Below, piece after piece: positions 9,386 to 15,354 of a DNA stretch of 64,000 bases. This stretch comes from JAFGUB01 sp050305515 (lineage in GTDB: Bacteria; Campylobacterota; Campylobacteria; Campylobacterales; Sulfurimonadaceae), in assembly GCA_050305515.1 (NCBI GenBank), contig JBNLFL010000004.1, positions 53,599-117,598 on the forward strand. The letters are read 5' to 3'. The notes under the pieces were generated by a model. The model was given only the letters and a program-made list of their open reading frames with translations, was not told the DNA's origin and ran no database searches. The translations under genes were made by a program, and so were the position numbers. Numbering within the stretch: the first letter of the stretch is position 1; each line of letters starts with the position of its first letter.

Positions 9386-9641
9386 AACTGTAATGATAGC
9401 GACACTGTGCGATCATTAAAGCATTATCTTCAACGGCATATACCAGCCGATGCTCACGATCAATCCGCCGAGACCAAAAACCGCTCCAGTTAAATCTCAG
9501 CGGTTCGGGATCACCAAGGCCTTTAAAGGGATCACGTTGAATCGCTTTAATAAGAGTAGTGATACGCTTAAGTGTTTTTTTGTCGTATTGCTGCCAGTAG
9601 AGATAATCTTCCCACCCTTTCTCCGCAAAGACGATCTTCAC
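9384..9641 (-). CDS. yoeB: YoeB/Txe-type mRNA interferase toxin
   Basis: An 85-residue RelE-superfamily toxin that cleaves mRNA in the ribosomal A site. The protein matches YoeB along its length: AEKGWEDYLYW near the start, IQRDPFKGLGDPEPL in the middle, Arg in SRRIDREHRLVY, and the C-terminal RYHYS carrying the His-Tyr pair needed for catalysis. Its start overlaps the antitoxin stop by 4 nt, so the two are translationally coupled. All key residues are present, so it is probably functional. The antitoxin gene comes first in the operon, as usual for this family. Confidence 0.95.
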   Translation of the reverse strand: MKIVFAEKGWEDYLYWQQYDKKTLKRITTLIKAIQRDPFKGLGDPEPLRFNWSGFWSRRIDREHRLVYAVEDNALMIAQCRYHYS

Positions 9642-9889
9642 TGCAAAAGCTCTTTTTCCATTCCTTTGCCATCACGTAACTGGCTAATTGCCTCATTAAG
9701 ACGCTGTGCATTGGCCATGCTTTGCATCAGGTACGCCGTCTCTTCATAAGAGCGGAAATCCTCTTCTGACATCAGCACGGCATTCTCCCCGTTTTGACGG
9801 GTAATAAGTATGGGAATATGATCTTCATTAACCCGATCAAGTGTTTTCGCCAGCGATGCCCGTACCGATGTGTAAGAGAGTGCTGTCAT
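9638..9889 (-). CDS. yefM: YefM/Phd-type antitoxin
   Basis: An 83-residue Phd/YefM antitoxin: the N-terminal DNA-binding domain starts with ALSYTSVRASLAKTLDRV and contains PILITRQNGENAVLMS. The C-terminal helix would bind and neutralise YoeB. A Shine-Dalgarno sequence (AAGGAG) precedes the ATG. The promoter upstream has consensus boxes and TGTAC repeats where this protein is expected to repress its own operon, alone or with YoeB. Confidence 0.95.
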   Translation of the reverse strand: MTALSYTSVRASLAKTLDRVNEDHIPILITRQNGENAVLMSEEDFRSYEETAYLMQSMANAQRLNEAISQLRDGKGMEKELLQ

Positions 9890-9923
9890 TGTTCCAGCTC
9901 CTTTTTTTTATAGCATAGTACAT

Positions 9924-9952
9924 ATTATAGTACACGTACAGATATCTGTCAA
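9924..9952 (-). promoter_or_regulatory. Consensus sigma70 promoter and likely YefM operator
   Basis: The minus strand has TTGACA (9947-9952), exactly 17 bp, then TATAAT (9924-9929), a perfect sigma70 promoter. TGTAC occurs twice in the spacer and once just after the -10 box. E. coli YefM binds TGTACA-cored sites at its promoter, so these are probably operators. Confidence 0.8.
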
Positions 9953-9989
9953 TATATCTTTGTTGCAGCGTATGCGGGTTCTTTCGTTT

Positions 9990-10036
9990 GGGAATGCAGA
10001 GCGGATGTTTCTTTAGCGCGGGAGCTTGTAACGAGG
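9990..10036 (+). repeat. Dispersed palindromic repeat, copy 1
   Basis: Begins GGGAATGCAGAGCGGATGTT and ends GGGAGCTTGTAACGAGG. It shares GCGGATGTTTCTT, GCGGGAGC and AACGA with the copy at 10382-10436. The strand is arbitrary. Confidence 0.6.
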
Positions 10037-10144
10037 AAAAAAAGTATAGCAAATGGTAAAGGTTTTGTCACATTCGGTGAAATTGTGCTGTAGTTCAAGC
10101 AGTCGGGGGTAGGAGGCCAGAGGGGATCGCTCCCCCTGGCACCG

Positions 10145-10204
10145 CTATGAGAGCGGCGGTGCAAGTATGCACATAAGTAATAGTGCGAATATCAACTTAT
10201 CCAT
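10145..10204 (-). CDS. Ibs-like 19-residue hydrophobic peptide, candidate type I toxin
   Basis: The reading frame encodes MDKLIFALLLMCILAPPLS and a stop, a single membrane-spanning peptide. Its length and composition resemble E. coli Ibs toxins. An ideal Shine-Dalgarno sequence AAGGAGG (10210-10216) lies 5 nt before the ATG. Upstream on the same strand is a short RNA unit ending at an intrinsic terminator. The first 22 nt of that RNA can pair with both flanks of this Shine-Dalgarno/AUG region. Two GC-rich stems follow: one overlaps the stop codon (GCACCGC/GCGGTGC), the next is GCCAG-GGGGA/TCCCC-CTGGC. The neighbours are type II toxin-antitoxin genes. Toxicity is inferred from these features only. 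Confidence 0.55.
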   Translation of the reverse strand: MDKLIFALLLMCILAPPLS

Positions 10205-10246
10205 AAAGGCCTCCTTGTGTAGTTTTGCAACCGTTTCGCGCAAGGC

Positions 10247-10286
10247 AAAAAAAAAGGGCGAGAGGATAATTGCTCCTCTTGCCCTT
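10247..10286 (-). terminator. Rho-independent terminator of the leader RNA
   Basis: On the minus strand AAGGGC-A-AGAGGA pairs with TCCTCT-C-GCCCTT around a GCAATTA loop, followed by nine T residues (10247-10255). The T-run exists only on this strand, which fixes the direction of transcription. Confidence 0.85.
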
Positions 10287-10318
10287 CGGCTGCGTTAACT
10301 ACACAAGCTGATATTCGC
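10247..10318 (-). ncRNA. Candidate antitoxin or leader RNA of the 19-residue peptide
   Basis: A TGCTATAAT box (10325-10333, minus strand) predicts a start near 10318, exactly where complementarity to the peptide mRNA begins. RNA positions 10318-10297 pair with mRNA 10224-10214 (11 nt, perfect) and 10195-10185 (about 10-11 nt), leaving about 18 nt with the Shine-Dalgarno core and AUG bulged out. The RNA would be about 70 nt and ends at a strong terminator. It could act in trans as antisense, or in cis as a leader of a read-through transcript. Confidence 0.5.
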
Positions 10319-10324
10319 GCAACA

Positions 10325-10333
10325 ATTATAGCA
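10325..10333 (-). promoter_or_regulatory. Extended -10 box (TGCTATAAT) of the leader RNA
   Basis: Minus-strand TGCTATAATT precedes the predicted RNA start by about 7 nt. No clear -35 box was found; an extended -10 box can compensate. Confidence 0.6.
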
Positions 10334-10345
10334 TACTTATGTTTT

Positions 10346-10436
10346 GGGAGCTTACATGTAAAGTACGCATTCCTAAAATAAGGGAACCGCTCCGCGTAGC
10401 GGATGTTTCTTCAGGGCGGGAGCCTGGAAACGATGA
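10346..10436 (+). repeat. Dispersed palindromic repeat, copy 2, containing TTACATGTAA
   Basis: The first 29 bp (10346-10374) match 10988-11016 at 26 of 29 positions, including GGGAGC, TTACATGTAA (10352-10361) and GCATTCC. The second part (10382-10436) matches copy 1 through GCGGATGTTTCTT and GCGGGAGCCTGGAAACGA. The unit lies between the small peptide locus and brnT. Confidence 0.65.
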
Positions 10437-10460
10437 GAATGGCACAAGAGATATATAAGG

Positions 10461-10466
10461 TATAAT
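10461..10466 (+). promoter_or_regulatory. -10 box (TATAAT) of brnTA
   Basis: TATAAT is followed after 6 nt by the brnT ATG at 10473 with no Shine-Dalgarno sequence between, so brnT is probably translated from a leaderless mRNA. Confidence 0.65.
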
Positions 10467-10472
10467 ATTGGT

Positions 10473-10733
10473 ATGAATTTTGAATATGATTCACACAAGA
10501 GTGCATTGAACCTGCAAAAACACGGCATTGACTTCGAATCAGCCAAAGTCTTGTGGGATGATGAGCGGCTACTCGAAATCAGACTTCAAAGTGAGCCGGA
10601 GGAGCGTTATATCTGTATTGGAAAAATTGCATCCAAATGCTGGAGTGCCATTATCACGTATCGCTCCAATACCATTCGCATTATATCTGTGCGACGATCT
10701 CGAAAAGAGGAGAAGAAACTCTATGATCAATAA
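10473..10733 (+). CDS. brnT: BrnT-type ribonuclease toxin
   Basis: An 86-residue BrnT (RelE-like fold) toxin. Family landmarks are FEYDSHKSALNLQKHGIDFE at the start, ERYICIG in the middle and IRIISVRRSRKEEKKLY at the end. BrnT cleaves RNA and is neutralised by BrnA. The toxin gene comes first, as in Brucella brnTA. The stop codon overlaps the brnA start by 11 nt, so the two genes are coupled. All recognisable residues are intact. Confidence 0.93.
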   Translation: MNFEYDSHKSALNLQKHGIDFESAKVLWDDERLLEIRLQSEPEERYICIGKIASKCWSAIITYRSNTIRIISVRRSRKEEKKLYDQ

Positions 10734-10953
10734 TAAAGAGCTTGAAGAGAAATTTGAAAATGGTGAGGATATTACCGAATATCTAGATTTATCTTCTGCA
10801 AAACGCCCCAATCTGGAACAAAAACGGGTTAATCTTGATCTTCCCGTCTGGATGATAGAACAGCTTGACCGTGAAGCCAAACGATTGGGTGTGGCGAGAC
10901 AGGCTATTATGAAAATGTTTCTGGCTGATAAACTGGGGATGGGCCATCATTAG
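10723..10953 (+). CDS. brnA: BrnA-type antitoxin (CopG/ribbon-helix-helix)
   Basis: A 76-residue protein starting at ATG 10723 behind GAGGAG. The C-terminal half is a ribbon-helix-helix DNA-binding domain: QKRVNLDLPVWMIEQLDREA followed by KRLGVARQAIMKMFLADKL. The acidic N terminus probably wraps BrnT. A longer in-frame opening from 10528 overlaps brnT and lacks a ribosome site. It is expected to autorepress the operon. Confidence 0.92.
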   Translation: MINNKELEEKFENGEDITEYLDLSSAKRPNLEQKRVNLDLPVWMIEQLDREAKRLGVARQAIMKMFLADKLGMGHH

Positions 10954-10970
10954 CTGAATAACACTTCGTT

Positions 10971-11038
10971 GGGAATGCAATGCGTATGGGAGCTTACATG
11001 TAACGTATGCATTCCCAAGCCCGGAGCTTGGGAACGAG
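10971..11038 (+). repeat. Dispersed palindromic repeat, copy 3, containing TTACATGTAA
   Basis: GGGAATGCA (10971-10979) is inverted as TGCATTCCC (11008-11016), with TTACATGTAA (10994-11003) in the middle. CCCAAGC (11014-11020) then pairs with GCTTGGG (11026-11032), and the unit ends GGAACGAGG. It separates brnA from mazF, which is convergent to it, and may also terminate both transcripts. Confidence 0.65.
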
Positions 11039-11064
11039 GGAAGGTTTGGTTGGATGTCATGCGT

Positions 11065-11373
11065 TCACATCAACATCTGCATAAGTGTTTCGTGCCAACG
11101 CTCCAACGGAATTTCGCCCATTTTCTCCTGAAGCCTTCTTTTGTCCACACTGCGAAGCTGATCCAGCAGTATTTTTGCTTTTTTGCCATTGAAAACCACT
11201 TCAGGACGACATCCCAATGGTTGTCCTTTTGACGTGATGGGCGCGATGATGACACGGGGTAATGCGCTGTTCATGTCATTGGGAGAAATGATCAGACAGG
11301 GGCGCGTTTTTCTTATTTCACTCCCTATGGTCGGATCAAGTTCGATCCAGTAGACTTCTCCGCGTTTTACCAT
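11065..11373 (-). CDS. mazF: MazF/PemK-type endoribonuclease toxin
   Basis: A 102-residue toxin from ATG 11373 (an in-frame GTG lies 6 nt upstream). The MazF landmarks are clear: RGEVYWIELDPTIGSEIRKT with the catalytic Arg, RPCLIISPNDMN, VIIAPITSKG, and LLDQLRSVDKRRLQEKMGE. It cuts single-stranded mRNA at short motifs. Its start overlaps the end of mazE, and it is convergent with brnTA across a palindromic repeat. Confidence 0.95.
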   Translation of the reverse strand: MVKRGEVYWIELDPTIGSEIRKTRPCLIISPNDMNSALPRVIIAPITSKGQPLGCRPEVVFNGKKAKILLDQLRSVDKRRLQEKMGEIPLERWHETLMQMLM

Positions 11374-11609
11374 TCCCACTCATCCTGTTCGCTTTCCATC
11401 TCTACCAGCTCTGAAAGTGGCTCCTCGGTATCTTTTTCCTTGTCATAACCGTCAAACCAGCCTTTTCTAGGGGTTCCGGATGGCCGAAGAATCAGCGCGC
11501 CGTCTTTTACGATCATCTCGACTTCGTTCTCAATATGCAGCTGCTCGATGAAAGCAGACGGAATAATGACACCGCGAGAATTTCCTATTTTTCTGAGTGA
11601 TGTTTGCAT
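11367..11609 (-). CDS. mazE: MazE-type antitoxin (AbrB/SpoVT fold)
   Basis: An 80-residue protein with an N-terminal AbrB-type swapped-hairpin domain (QTSLRKIGNSRGVIIPSAFI) and an acidic, unstructured tail ending EQDEWEW that should occupy the MazF RNA-binding site. It overlaps mazF by 7 nt. The Shine-Dalgarno sequence is AGAGAGG, upstream of ATG. The promoter is at 11651-11656 with AACATT repeats nearby. Confidence 0.94.
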   Translation of the reverse strand: MQTSLRKIGNSRGVIIPSAFIEQLHIENEVEMIVKDGALILRPSGTPRKGWFDGYDKEKDTEEPLSELVEMESEQDEWEW

Positions 11610-11625
11610 CTCTAACCCAAGCCTC

Positions 11626-11656
11626 TCTTGTGTAATAACATTGTTAAAACATTATA
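11626..11656 (-). promoter_or_regulatory. mazEF promoter and candidate operator
   Basis: Minus-strand TGCTATAAT (-10 at 11651-11656) is followed by TTTTAACAATGTTATTAC. The near-palindrome AACATTGTT and a second AACATT overlap the transcription start region, a suitable place for MazE binding. Confidence 0.55.
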
Positions 11657-11702
11657 GCATCATACCAGAGAAGACGCAAGAAATGGAGTGCGTCATCTAC
11701 TG

Positions 11703-11708
11703 TATAAT
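11703..11708 (+). promoter_or_regulatory. -10 box (TATAAT) of recQ
   Basis: TATAAT ends 7 nt before ATG 11716, and another ATG overlaps the box itself at 11707. No Shine-Dalgarno sequence lies between, so recQ may be leaderless and start at 11716. Confidence 0.55.
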
Positions 11709-11715
11709 GGCGCGC

Positions 11716-13518
11716 ATGAAGAGCACCGAAAAATACCGCGTATTAAAAGAGCAGTTTGGGCACCATGCGTTTCGCCCTTTGCAAGAAGAGGCGGTGGATG
11801 CCATTGTATCGGGCCGTGATGTGATGATGATTCTGCCCACGGGCGGCGGCAAATCGCTCTGTTACCAGCTTCCTACATTGCTGATGGAGGGCACCACGGT
11901 GGTCATCTCACCGCTGCTGGCGCTGATGCACGATCAGGTCAGTGCCTTAAAGGCACAGGGAATGCAGGCCGAGATGCTCTCAAGCATGCAAAACGCCGAT
12001 GAGAGTTCGCAGATTATTTCGCGTCTGCTTTCGGGGCAGCTGCATTTTCTTTATCTCTCTCCCGAACGCCTTAACACCGATGCCATGCGGGGTCTGCTTT
12101 CGCGCATTCTCATCAACTTTTTTGTGCTTGATGAAGCGCACTGTATTAGCGAATGGGGGCATGAGTTTCGTGATGACTACCGCGCGCTAGAGCAGCTGCG
12201 CCGCTATTTTCCAAACACGCCTATTGCCGCGTTTACCGCTACCGCCACGGCGCAGGTGCGCGAAGATATTATAGAGCACCTGCAGCTGCGCGACCCGCTG
12301 CTGCTACGTGGGGAAGTGTTTCGCTCCAACCTTACCATCAGTGCCGCACACCGCATCAAAGAGGGACACGATCAACTTTTTGGTTTTTTAAAAGCGCGTG
12401 AAAACGAAAGCGGCATCATCTATACCCTCTCAAGAAAAAGCACCGAAGCCACAGCGCTGTTTTTGCAAAAAAAGGGGCTTGCCGCCAAAGCCTACCATGC
12501 GGGACTCTCTGCAACTGAGCGCAATGGCATCTACCGCGAGTTTGTCAACGATGAAGTGCGCATCATTGTGGCCACCATCGCCTTTGGCATGGGGATCGAC
12601 AAAAGCAACATCCGCTTTGTGGTACACATGAGCCTGCCTAAAACGTTGGAGAACTACTATCAGGAGATTGGCCGCGCGGGGCGTGATGGCGACGATGCCG
12701 ATGTGCTGCTGCTCTTTGGTGCAAGCGACGTGGTGCAGCAGCGCCGCTTTATTGAAGATATTGAAAACCCTCATTACAAAGAGCATATTCTTCAAAAGCT
12801 CTCTGCCATTAACCGTTATGCCACTTCTGAAACCTGCCGCCATCAGAGCATTGCCCACTATTTTGGCGATACATTGGCACCTTGCGGTGATCGTTGCGAC
12901 AACTGCCTGGAACATGACGCCCTACGCCGTGACATTAGCAAAGAGGCGCAGATGTTTCTCTCGGCTATTTACCGCTGCAATCAGCGTTTTGGCAAGGGTT
13001 ACATCATCGATGTGCTGCATGGCTCAAACGATCAGCGAATCTTGCAAAACGGCCACGACAGCCTTTCGGTGTACGGCATTGGGCAGCATTTGAGCAAAAA
13101 GCAGTGGCTGGTGGTGTTTGAGCGTCTGTTTGAAGTTGGGGCGTTACATGTAGGAGAGTATCAGGTGCTTTTGCTTAACACTACGGGTGAAGCAATTCTT
13201 AGGGGAAAAGAGACGCTGCTTATTAAAGAAGAGCGTCTCAACGTTAAGGCGCCTGCGGCCAAAAAGCGCGATAGCGGCGGCGCTTATGATGAAGAGATTT
13301 TTGATGCCCTGCGCACACTGCGCCGCGAGATTGCCAAAGAAGAGAGTATTGCTCCGTATATGGTTTTTAGTGACAAGACCTTAAAAGAGCTCTCCATTGC
13401 GTTGCCGCAAGATGAAACGGCCATGCTGGAAGTAAACGGTGTGGGGGCAGCGAAGTTCGGGCGTTTCGGTACGGCATTTCTGGAAGTGTGCCAAAAGTTT
13501 GCGGATCTGCGGAGTTAG
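11716..13518 (+). CDS. recQ: ATP-dependent DNA helicase RecQ
   Basis: A 600-residue 3'-5' helicase for recombination and fork repair. The N-terminal FGHHAFRPLQEEA (motif 0) is followed by Walker A TGGGKS (about 41-47), DEAH box VLDEAHCISEWGHEFRDDYR (from about 137), motif III AFTATAT and motif VI QEIGRAGRDG. The RecQ zinc site (CRHQSIAHYF, CGDRCDNC) precedes a winged helix and a C-terminal HRDC domain. The length is normal. MKSTEKY from 11716 is preferred to longer in-frame openings, which overlap mazE on the other strand. A TTACATGTAG variant at 13144 encodes Leu-His-Val. Its stop overlaps the next convergent gene by 4 nt. Confidence 0.96.
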   Translation: MKSTEKYRVLKEQFGHHAFRPLQEEAVDAIVSGRDVMMILPTGGGKSLCYQLPTLLMEGTTVVISPLLALMHDQVSALKAQGMQAEMLSSMQNADESSQIISRLLSGQLHFLYLSPERLNTDAMRGLLSRILINFFVLDEAHCISEWGHEFRDDYRALEQLRRYFPNTPIAAFTATATAQVREDIIEHLQLRDPLLLRGEVFRSNLTISAAHRIKEGHDQLFGFLKARENESGIIYTLSRKSTEATALFLQKKGLAAKAYHAGLSATERNGIYREFVNDEVRIIVATIAFGMGIDKSNIRFVVHMSLPKTLENYYQEIGRAGRDGDDADVLLLFGASDVVQQRRFIEDIENPHYKEHILQKLSAINRYATSETCRHQSIAHYFGDTLAPCGDRCDNCLEHDALRRDISKEAQMFLSAIYRCNQRFGKGYIIDVLHGSNDQRILQNGHDSLSVYGIGQHLSKKQWLVVFERLFEVGALHVGEYQVLLLNTTGEAILRGKETLLIKEERLNVKAPAAKKRDSGGAYDEEIFDALRTLRREIAKEESIAPYMVFSDKTLKELSIALPQDETAMLEVNGVGAAKFGRFGTAFLEVCQKFADLRS

Positions 13519-14192
13519 CGGTTGGCGAACCAGAGCATCTGCAAAATTTTGCGCTGCATTTTTGCATTGTAGTTGAACTTGAACTCCGCCTCTTTGAGAT
13601 AGAGTCCGAAGTGTTCGGGACTGACACCTTTAAACGGCTTGATGAAATCTTCAAAATAGGTCCAGAAGCGTGTAATGGTATTTTCCCGGTGCCGGAGTTT
13701 GGCAATATGATGATCGCGCATAAAACTTTTGAACTCCCGGTAATAGGGTTCGTGGACACCGTCGCGGCTCATCGTGTTTTTAAAACGGCGCAGTGAGGGC
13801 AGCAGCACGTTGTAAACCTGCTCGCCGTAGCCGAAGGTAATGAAATTGTGGGCATCGAAGACCTCTTCGGGACGCTGCCGTTTGCTCGCTTCGAGGTAGA
13901 TGTACTCTTCAAACTCTTCGGCTTCGGGGTGTTCGCTCTCGTAACGGTGCTCGAGGTAGCCTGCTGCAAGGCGGCGCAGCCGGTCATAGCGCGTTGCAAC
14001 GCTCTGATAGCTAAGGTCGAGCCGTTCTGAAGCCTGCAAAACGGTCATGGAGGCGACAAACGCTTCGATGACACTGGCGTCGCGCGAAACCTTTTCCAGA
14101 GAGTATTTACGTTTACATGTAACGCATTTGACCATGCCGTTTTGAAGATGATACAGTCCGCTTTGGCAGTAGATGCAGTGTTCAAAATCCAT
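13515..14192 (-). CDS. Zinc-ribbon, helix-turn-helix protein resembling IS1595-type transposases
   Basis: A 225-residue protein. The N-terminal zinc ribbon is CIYC near residue 6 and CVTC near residue 23. Next comes a helix-turn-helix-like stretch (LQASERLDLSYQSVATRYDR). The C-terminal part (FIKPFKGVSPEHFGLYLKEA) resembles the end of IS1595-family transposases. A complete DDE triad is not evident and no inverted repeats flank the gene, so it is either a domesticated remnant or a DNA-binding regulator. One TTACATGTAA (14113) lies in the zinc ribbon and encodes its last Thr-Cys-Lys, suggesting long residence in this genome. It is divergent from nikK, 80 nt apart. Confidence 0.6.
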   Translation of the reverse strand: MDFEHCIYCQSGLYHLQNGMVKCVTCKRKYSLEKVSRDASVIEAFVASMTVLQASERLDLSYQSVATRYDRLRRLAAGYLEHRYESEHPEAEEFEEYIYLEASKRQRPEEVFDAHNFITFGYGEQVYNVLLPSLRRFKNTMSRDGVHEPYYREFKSFMRDHHIAKLRHRENTITRFWTYFEDFIKPFKGVSPEHFGLYLKEAEFKFNYNAKMQRKILQMLWFANR

Positions 14193-14272
14193 AGGATCAT
14201 TTTAGCTTATTTGTTCCATTTTCAGTGAAGAAAGCAATTTTTTTAGATCGCTTTTACATGAAACAGACCATA

Positions 14273-14926
14273 ATGCGCACCATGTTACGAATACTCTTTC
14301 ACTTTTTATGGATCACAACGGCGGCATGGGCGCACGACATCTGGATCGACGCCAATGCCACGGTACATTACGGACATGACCGCACAGGGGAGCAACACGG
14401 TGCGCAGCGCATTATCGGGGAGGACGAAGTGGCGCGGCGGCTTTGCAAACAGGGTGAACGTGTCGGTAACGAAGCATCGCCGAAGTGCGATGCCCTGCTG
14501 GTGACGCTAGAGGGCGTCTATTATGCAAAAACACCCTACGGAACGCAGAAGGTGCCAAAAAACGAGGCCAAAATGGTACTCAAAAGCTGGCAGAGCTTCG
14601 AGTCGGTAAAGCGCATTAACAACGATGCGGGGATCGCACCGCTTGGAGCGGGACTGGAGCTGAGTCTTACCGCAGCGCCCTCAACGTTACATGTAGGCGA
14701 CAAACTGCGGCTGCTGGTTACGGTTGACGGCTTGCCAAAAGCAGATGTCGCGGTAGCGTATGGAGACCGGGTGATCGGCGCGAGCGATGCACAGGGGCAT
14801 ATCAACGTCAAAATCCGCGAGGCGGGGTTGCAGCATGTGCGCGCCTCGTACAGCGAAAAAGGCGACGGGGTGCTTTGTGACGAGATTGTCCATGCCACGG
14901 CGCTCAATCTGGAGATTGCAGAGTGA
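14273..14926 (+). CDS. nikK: NikK-like periplasmic protein (DUF4198), nickel uptake
   Basis: A 217-residue exported protein whose signal peptide ends TTAAWA before HDIWIDA. The His-Asp-Ile-Trp start is typical of DUF4198/NikK proteins, where the free N-terminal His helps bind Ni. The fold ends in Ig-like beta strands (LRLLVTVDGLPKADVAVAYG). It is the first gene of a nik cluster and overlaps nikL by 4 nt. The start is uncertain: GTG 14225, ATG 14258, 14273 and 14282 are in frame and none has a good ribosome site. CATAAT lies 7 nt before the ATG at 14282. One TTACATGTAG (14687) encodes Leu-His-Val. Confidence 0.8.
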   Translation: MRTMLRILFHFLWITTAAWAHDIWIDANATVHYGHDRTGEQHGAQRIIGEDEVARRLCKQGERVGNEASPKCDALLVTLEGVYYAKTPYGTQKVPKNEAKMVLKSWQSFESVKRINNDAGIAPLGAGLELSLTAAPSTLHVGDKLRLLVTVDGLPKADVAVAYGDRVIGASDAQGHINVKIREAGLQHVRASYSEKGDGVLCDEIVHATALNLEIAE

Positions 14927-15354
14927 AATGGCTGCTTCTGGTACTCATTGGCGTCACATTGTGGGGACATGATCTGCATCACACGACGACGCACCAGGAA
15001 GCGGTTGTCGTGGCGTTCACTTTCGCGCAGGAAGATGACTTCTCGTTTCAGAGTTTTGAACTCTACGCGCCGGAAAAGAGTGATATTCCCTTTGCCGTGG
15101 GGCGTACCGATGCCAAAGGCCGCGCCGTGTTTCTACCCGATGTCCCCGGACACTGGACGCTCAAGGTATTTAGCGAGGATGGACACGGCGCCGTCGTGGA
15201 TGTGGAGGTTAGCGAGGCGTTAGCCATCCGCACCGAAGGTGTGTCGCAGCAGTGTTCGCTCGGAAGCCGTCTCGCACTCGGTCTGGGTGCGCTCTTTGCG
15301 ATATTTGCGCTGCTTTATTTCATAGCCAAAAGGAGGAAAAATGAAGCGTTATAG
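14923..15354 (+). CDS. nikL: NikL-like component of an ECF-type nickel transporter
   Basis: A 143-residue protein beginning at GTG 14923 inside the end of nikK. A signal sequence ends LWG before HDLHHTTTHQE, exposing a His-rich N terminus. An Ig-like carboxypeptidase-regulatory-type domain (RTDAKGRAVFLPDVPGHW) follows, then one C-terminal membrane helix and a basic tail (AKRRKNEAL). This matches NikL, which with NikK replaces NikN in NikKMLQO nickel transporters. It overlaps the following barrel gene by 14 nt. Confidence 0.8.
   Translation: MKWLLLVLIGVTLWGHDLHHTTTHQEAVVVAFTFAQEDDFSFQSFELYAPEKSDIPFAVGRTDAKGRAVFLPDVPGHWTLKVFSEDGHGAVVDVEVSEALAIRTEGVSQQCSLGSRLALGLGALFAIFALLYFIAKRRKNEAL

Noticed and set aside
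9949..10164. Open frame of 71 codons on the minus strand across the repeat and the small peptide locus
   Set aside because: It runs through palindromic repeats, has no ribosome site, and overlaps the better-supported 19-residue peptide and the yefM promoter.
10185..10318. The inverted segments GCGAATATCA and TGTGTAGTT as ends of a mobile element
   Set aside because: The enclosed 100 bp encodes no transposase, no target duplication is seen, and a promoter, terminator and Shine-Dalgarno/AUG arrangement explains the pairing better. A very small non-autonomous element cannot be fully excluded.
13515..14192. Active insertion sequence
   Set aside because: No terminal inverted repeats or target duplication flank the gene and no complete DDE triad is evident, so it is listed as a transposase-like gene only.
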